Part shown: positions 6,259 to 6,387 of the stretch, one piece after another
Layout of the letters: every line of letters starts with the position of its first letter
Numbering within the stretch: the stretch's first letter is position 1
From: CAISIP01 sp038247175
GTDB lineage: Bacteria > Pseudomonadota > Gammaproteobacteria > Burkholderiales > Burkholderiaceae_C
Length of the DNA stretch: 6,387 bases
Assembly (NCBI GenBank): GCA_038247175.1
Contig: JBBRVD010000211.1
Coordinates: forward strand, 1 to 6,387
Reading direction: 5' to 3'
The notes under the pieces: generated by a model
What the model saw: only the letters and a program-made list of their open reading frames with translations
Database searches by the model: none
What the model was told of the DNA's origin: nothing
Position numbers and translations under genes: made by a program

Positions 6259-6387
6259 GGCTCGTTCTCGGATCGAGCATTCTGTAGATGCCGTCCACTG
6301 CGGCATTGATCATCACGAAGGCCACCGCGACGAACAGCACGATGCCCTGCAGCACCATGTAGTCCTGCTGGTAGACCGACTGGATCA
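6251..6387 (-). CDS. DppB/OppB-type ABC transporter permease (C-terminal fragment, cut by window edge)
   Basis: Only the last 44 codons are in the window, read from 6385 down to the TGA at 6253-6251. The visible peptide runs from QSVYQQDYMVLQGIVLF through a hydrophobic helix to NAAVDGIYRMLDPRTSHG. The pattern 'DY..vQG' plus a last transmembrane helix plus 'VD..Y..LDPR' is the standard C-terminus of OppB/DppB-type permeases. The stop overlaps the DppC-type start by 8 nt. The rest of the gene, and probably the substrate-binding protein, lies to the right of the window. It is partial because of the window edge, with no sign of a broken gene. Confidence 0.85.
   Translation of the reverse strand, partial: IQSVYQQDYMVLQGIVLFVAVAFVMINAAVDGIYRMLDPRTSHG

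Noticed and set aside
6259..6306. Longer DppC-type start at ATG 6306
   Set aside because: It would overlap the upstream permease by 56 nt and add 16 residues unlike the family; the 8-nt overlap at 6258 is the better start.
5473..6309. + strand open frame of 278 codons opposite the DppC-type permease
   Set aside because: It is very rich in R, Q, D and H with no recognisable fold and is antisense to an unmistakable permease, so it is a shadow frame.
1..6387. CRISPR array, tRNA, insertion sequence, toxin-antitoxin or phage-defence genes
   Set aside because: I looked for regular repeats, tRNA-like cloverleaves, transposase motifs and small paired genes and saw none; coding genes fill nearly all of the window.

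Overview
The window is GC-rich and densely coded, with G/C-biased third codon positions in every gene. It looks like an accessory catabolic or transport region of a proteobacterium. A Burkholderiales-type betaproteobacterium is my best guess from codon use and protein style, but no taxonomic marker is present.

Layout. On the + strand, 38-1075 encodes a YeiH/UPF0324-type 'putative sulfate exporter' membrane protein. A short convergent gap (1076-1228) holds two GC-rich hairpins. Everything to the right is on the - strand and reads leftward as one probable operon. In transcription order it contains the C-terminal end of a DppB/OppB-type permease (6387-6251, cut by the window edge), a DppC/OppC-type permease (6258-5368), a DppD/OppD-type ATPase (5371-4313), a DppF/OppF-type ATPase (4316-3309), a TauD/TfdA-family Fe(II)/2-oxoglutarate dioxygenase (3246-2155) and an NfsA-like FMN nitroreductase-family oxidoreductase (2071-1229).

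How the parts fit. The four transporter genes overlap at each junction (8, 4 and 4 nt), which is typical of translationally coupled subunits of one ABC importer. The periplasmic binding protein is not in the window and probably lies beyond the right edge. The two enzymes follow with short gaps (62 and 83 nt), each with its own good Shine-Dalgarno sequence. The simplest reading is that the importer takes up a peptide-like or other organic substrate which the dioxygenase, and perhaps the flavoenzyme, then oxidise. The convergent exporter suggests the substrate could be a sulfonate or other organosulfur compound releasing sulfite, but that link rests only on adjacency. No RNA genes, CRISPR arrays, insertion sequences or obvious horizontal-transfer scars were seen. 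I found no clearly undescribed system. The most interesting point is the unassigned substrate of the importer-dioxygenase-flavoenzyme operon.
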